Assembly (NCBI GenBank): GCA_023412455.1
Contig: JAEYNQ010000240.1
Span: forward strand, 1-15,007
Reading direction: 5' to 3'
Length of the DNA: 15,007 bases
Source: Bacillota bacterium
GTDB lineage: Bacteria > Bacillota > Clostridia > Lachnospirales > Cellulosilyticaceae
A program made the translations under genes and the position numbers. The notes beneath the pieces were generated by a model. It searched no databases. It was not told where the DNA came from and worked only from the letters and a program-made list of their open reading frames with translations. This document shows, piece by piece, positions 14,284 to 15,007 of this stretch (positions are counted from its first letter, which is position 1; every line of letters begins with the position of its first letter).

Positions 14284-15007
14284 ATGCTAAGCAAACGCAT
14301 TATTCCCTGCCTTGATGTAAAGGGAGGACGGGTAGTAAAGGGTGTTAATTTTGTCAACCTCATCGATGCAGGAGACCCTGTAAAGGTAGCTAAAGCTTAT
14401 AGTGATGCAGGAGCAGATGAAGTCGTTTTCCTAGATATTACGGCTTCTTCTGATGAACGGAATATTATTTTAGATGTAGTAGAAAAGACCGCAGAAGAAG
14501 TGTTCATTCCTTTAACGGTAGGAGGAGGCGTACGGTCTATCGAGGATATCCGTAATATCCTAAGCGCAGGGGCAGATAAAATTGGGATGAACTCTGCTGC
14601 CATTAAGGATCCTTCTTTGATTTCCAAAGGTGCCGAGCGTTTTGGAGACCAATGTATTGTAGTAGCCATTGATGCCAAGCGCAAGACAGATGCTTCTGGC
14701 TTTGAAGTCTATATCCATGGGGGACGTATTCCAACGGGAATGGATGCTGTTGAGTGGGCACTAGAAGCGGAAAGACGGGGAGCAGGAGAGATTCTTTTAA
14801 CCAGTATGGACTGTGATGGGACCAAGCAAGGCTATGACCTAGAGCTTACCAGGACTATTAGTGAAGCGGTTAATATACCTGTTATTGCTTCAGGTGGAGC
14901 AGGAACAAAGGCGCATTTCTTAGAGGCTTTTGAAAAAGGAAAAGCTGATGCCGCCTTAGCAGCGTCTCTCTTTCATTTTAAGGAATTAGAGATTAATGAC
15001 CTAAAAC
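14284..15007 (+). CDS. hisF: Imidazole glycerol phosphate synthase, cyclase subunit (3' partial)
   Basis: (beta/alpha)8-barrel enzyme that uses ammonia from HisH to turn PRFAR into imidazole glycerol phosphate and AICAR. 241 residues are visible and the frame is still open at the window end; the family is about 253 residues, so only about a dozen are missing. Catalytic Asp11 (PCLDVKGGRVVKG) and Asp130 (VVAIDAKRK), TVGGGVRS (78-85), TSMDCDGTKQGYD and IASGGAG are all present. AAGGAGG precedes ATG 14284, 14 nt after hisA. Confidence 0.95.
   Translation, partial: MLSKRIIPCLDVKGGRVVKGVNFVNLIDAGDPVKVAKAYSDAGADEVVFLDITASSDERNIILDVVEKTAEEVFIPLTVGGGVRSIEDIRNILSAGADKIGMNSAAIKDPSLISKGAERFGDQCIVVAIDAKRKTDASGFEVYIHGGRIPTGMDAVEWALEAERRGAGEILLTSMDCDGTKQGYDLELTRTISEAVNIPVIASGGAGTKAHFLEAFEKGKADAALAASLFHFKELEINDLK

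Overview
The window is low-GC DNA with every supported gene on the + strand. Short intergenic gaps, strong AGGAGG-type ribosome binding sites, YesN-type AraC response regulators and a HisZ plus short-form HisG pair point to a bacterium of the Firmicutes, most likely a Clostridia/Lachnospirales-type anaerobe. The species cannot be read from the sequence.

Layout. (1) 1-1110: 3' part of an AraC-type regulator, probably a YesN-like response regulator whose receiver domain lies upstream of the window. (2) 1172-1897: a HAD-IB type phosphatase. (3) 1898-2600: an intergenic inverted repeat with tandem 11-mers, a small helix-turn-helix protein (2061-2294), and a striking element of about 150 nt (2320-2469) that folds on paper into a three-way junction closed by near-perfect terminal inverted repeats. 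(4) 2601-6547: a four-gene operon encoding a Hanks-type Ser/Thr kinase with zinc ribbon, a TerY-like VWA protein, a PP2C phosphatase and a Sel1-repeat scaffold, ended by a clear intrinsic terminator. The first three form a kinase/VWA/phosphatase triad of the kind known from comparative genomics as TerY-P; no TerB, TerC or TerD gene is visible here. (5) 6598-7773: a good promoter, the decayed C-terminal end of a sensor histidine kinase, then a YesN-type response regulator whose phosphoacceptor Asp is replaced by Ala, and a terminator. (6) 7774-8102: a cluster of palindromes and an AT-rich stretch with two candidate promoters. (7) 8103-15007: the histidine biosynthesis operon hisZ-hisG-hisD-hisC-hisB-hisH-hisA-hisF (hisF cut by the window end), tightly packed with start/stop overlaps.

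How the genes work together. The his genes supply most steps from PRPP plus ATP to histidine; hisI/hisE functions and the histidinol-phosphate phosphatase are not in view. The kinase and PP2C are expected to phosphorylate and dephosphorylate shared targets, with the VWA and Sel1 proteins as metal-dependent and helical-repeat docking partners. The response regulator at 6851 appears to have lost both its partner kinase and its phosphorylation site, suggesting phosphorylation-independent action. The most interesting accessory signals are the kinase/VWA/PP2C/Sel1 cassette, the three-way-junction element just upstream of it, and the orphaned Asp-less response regulator.
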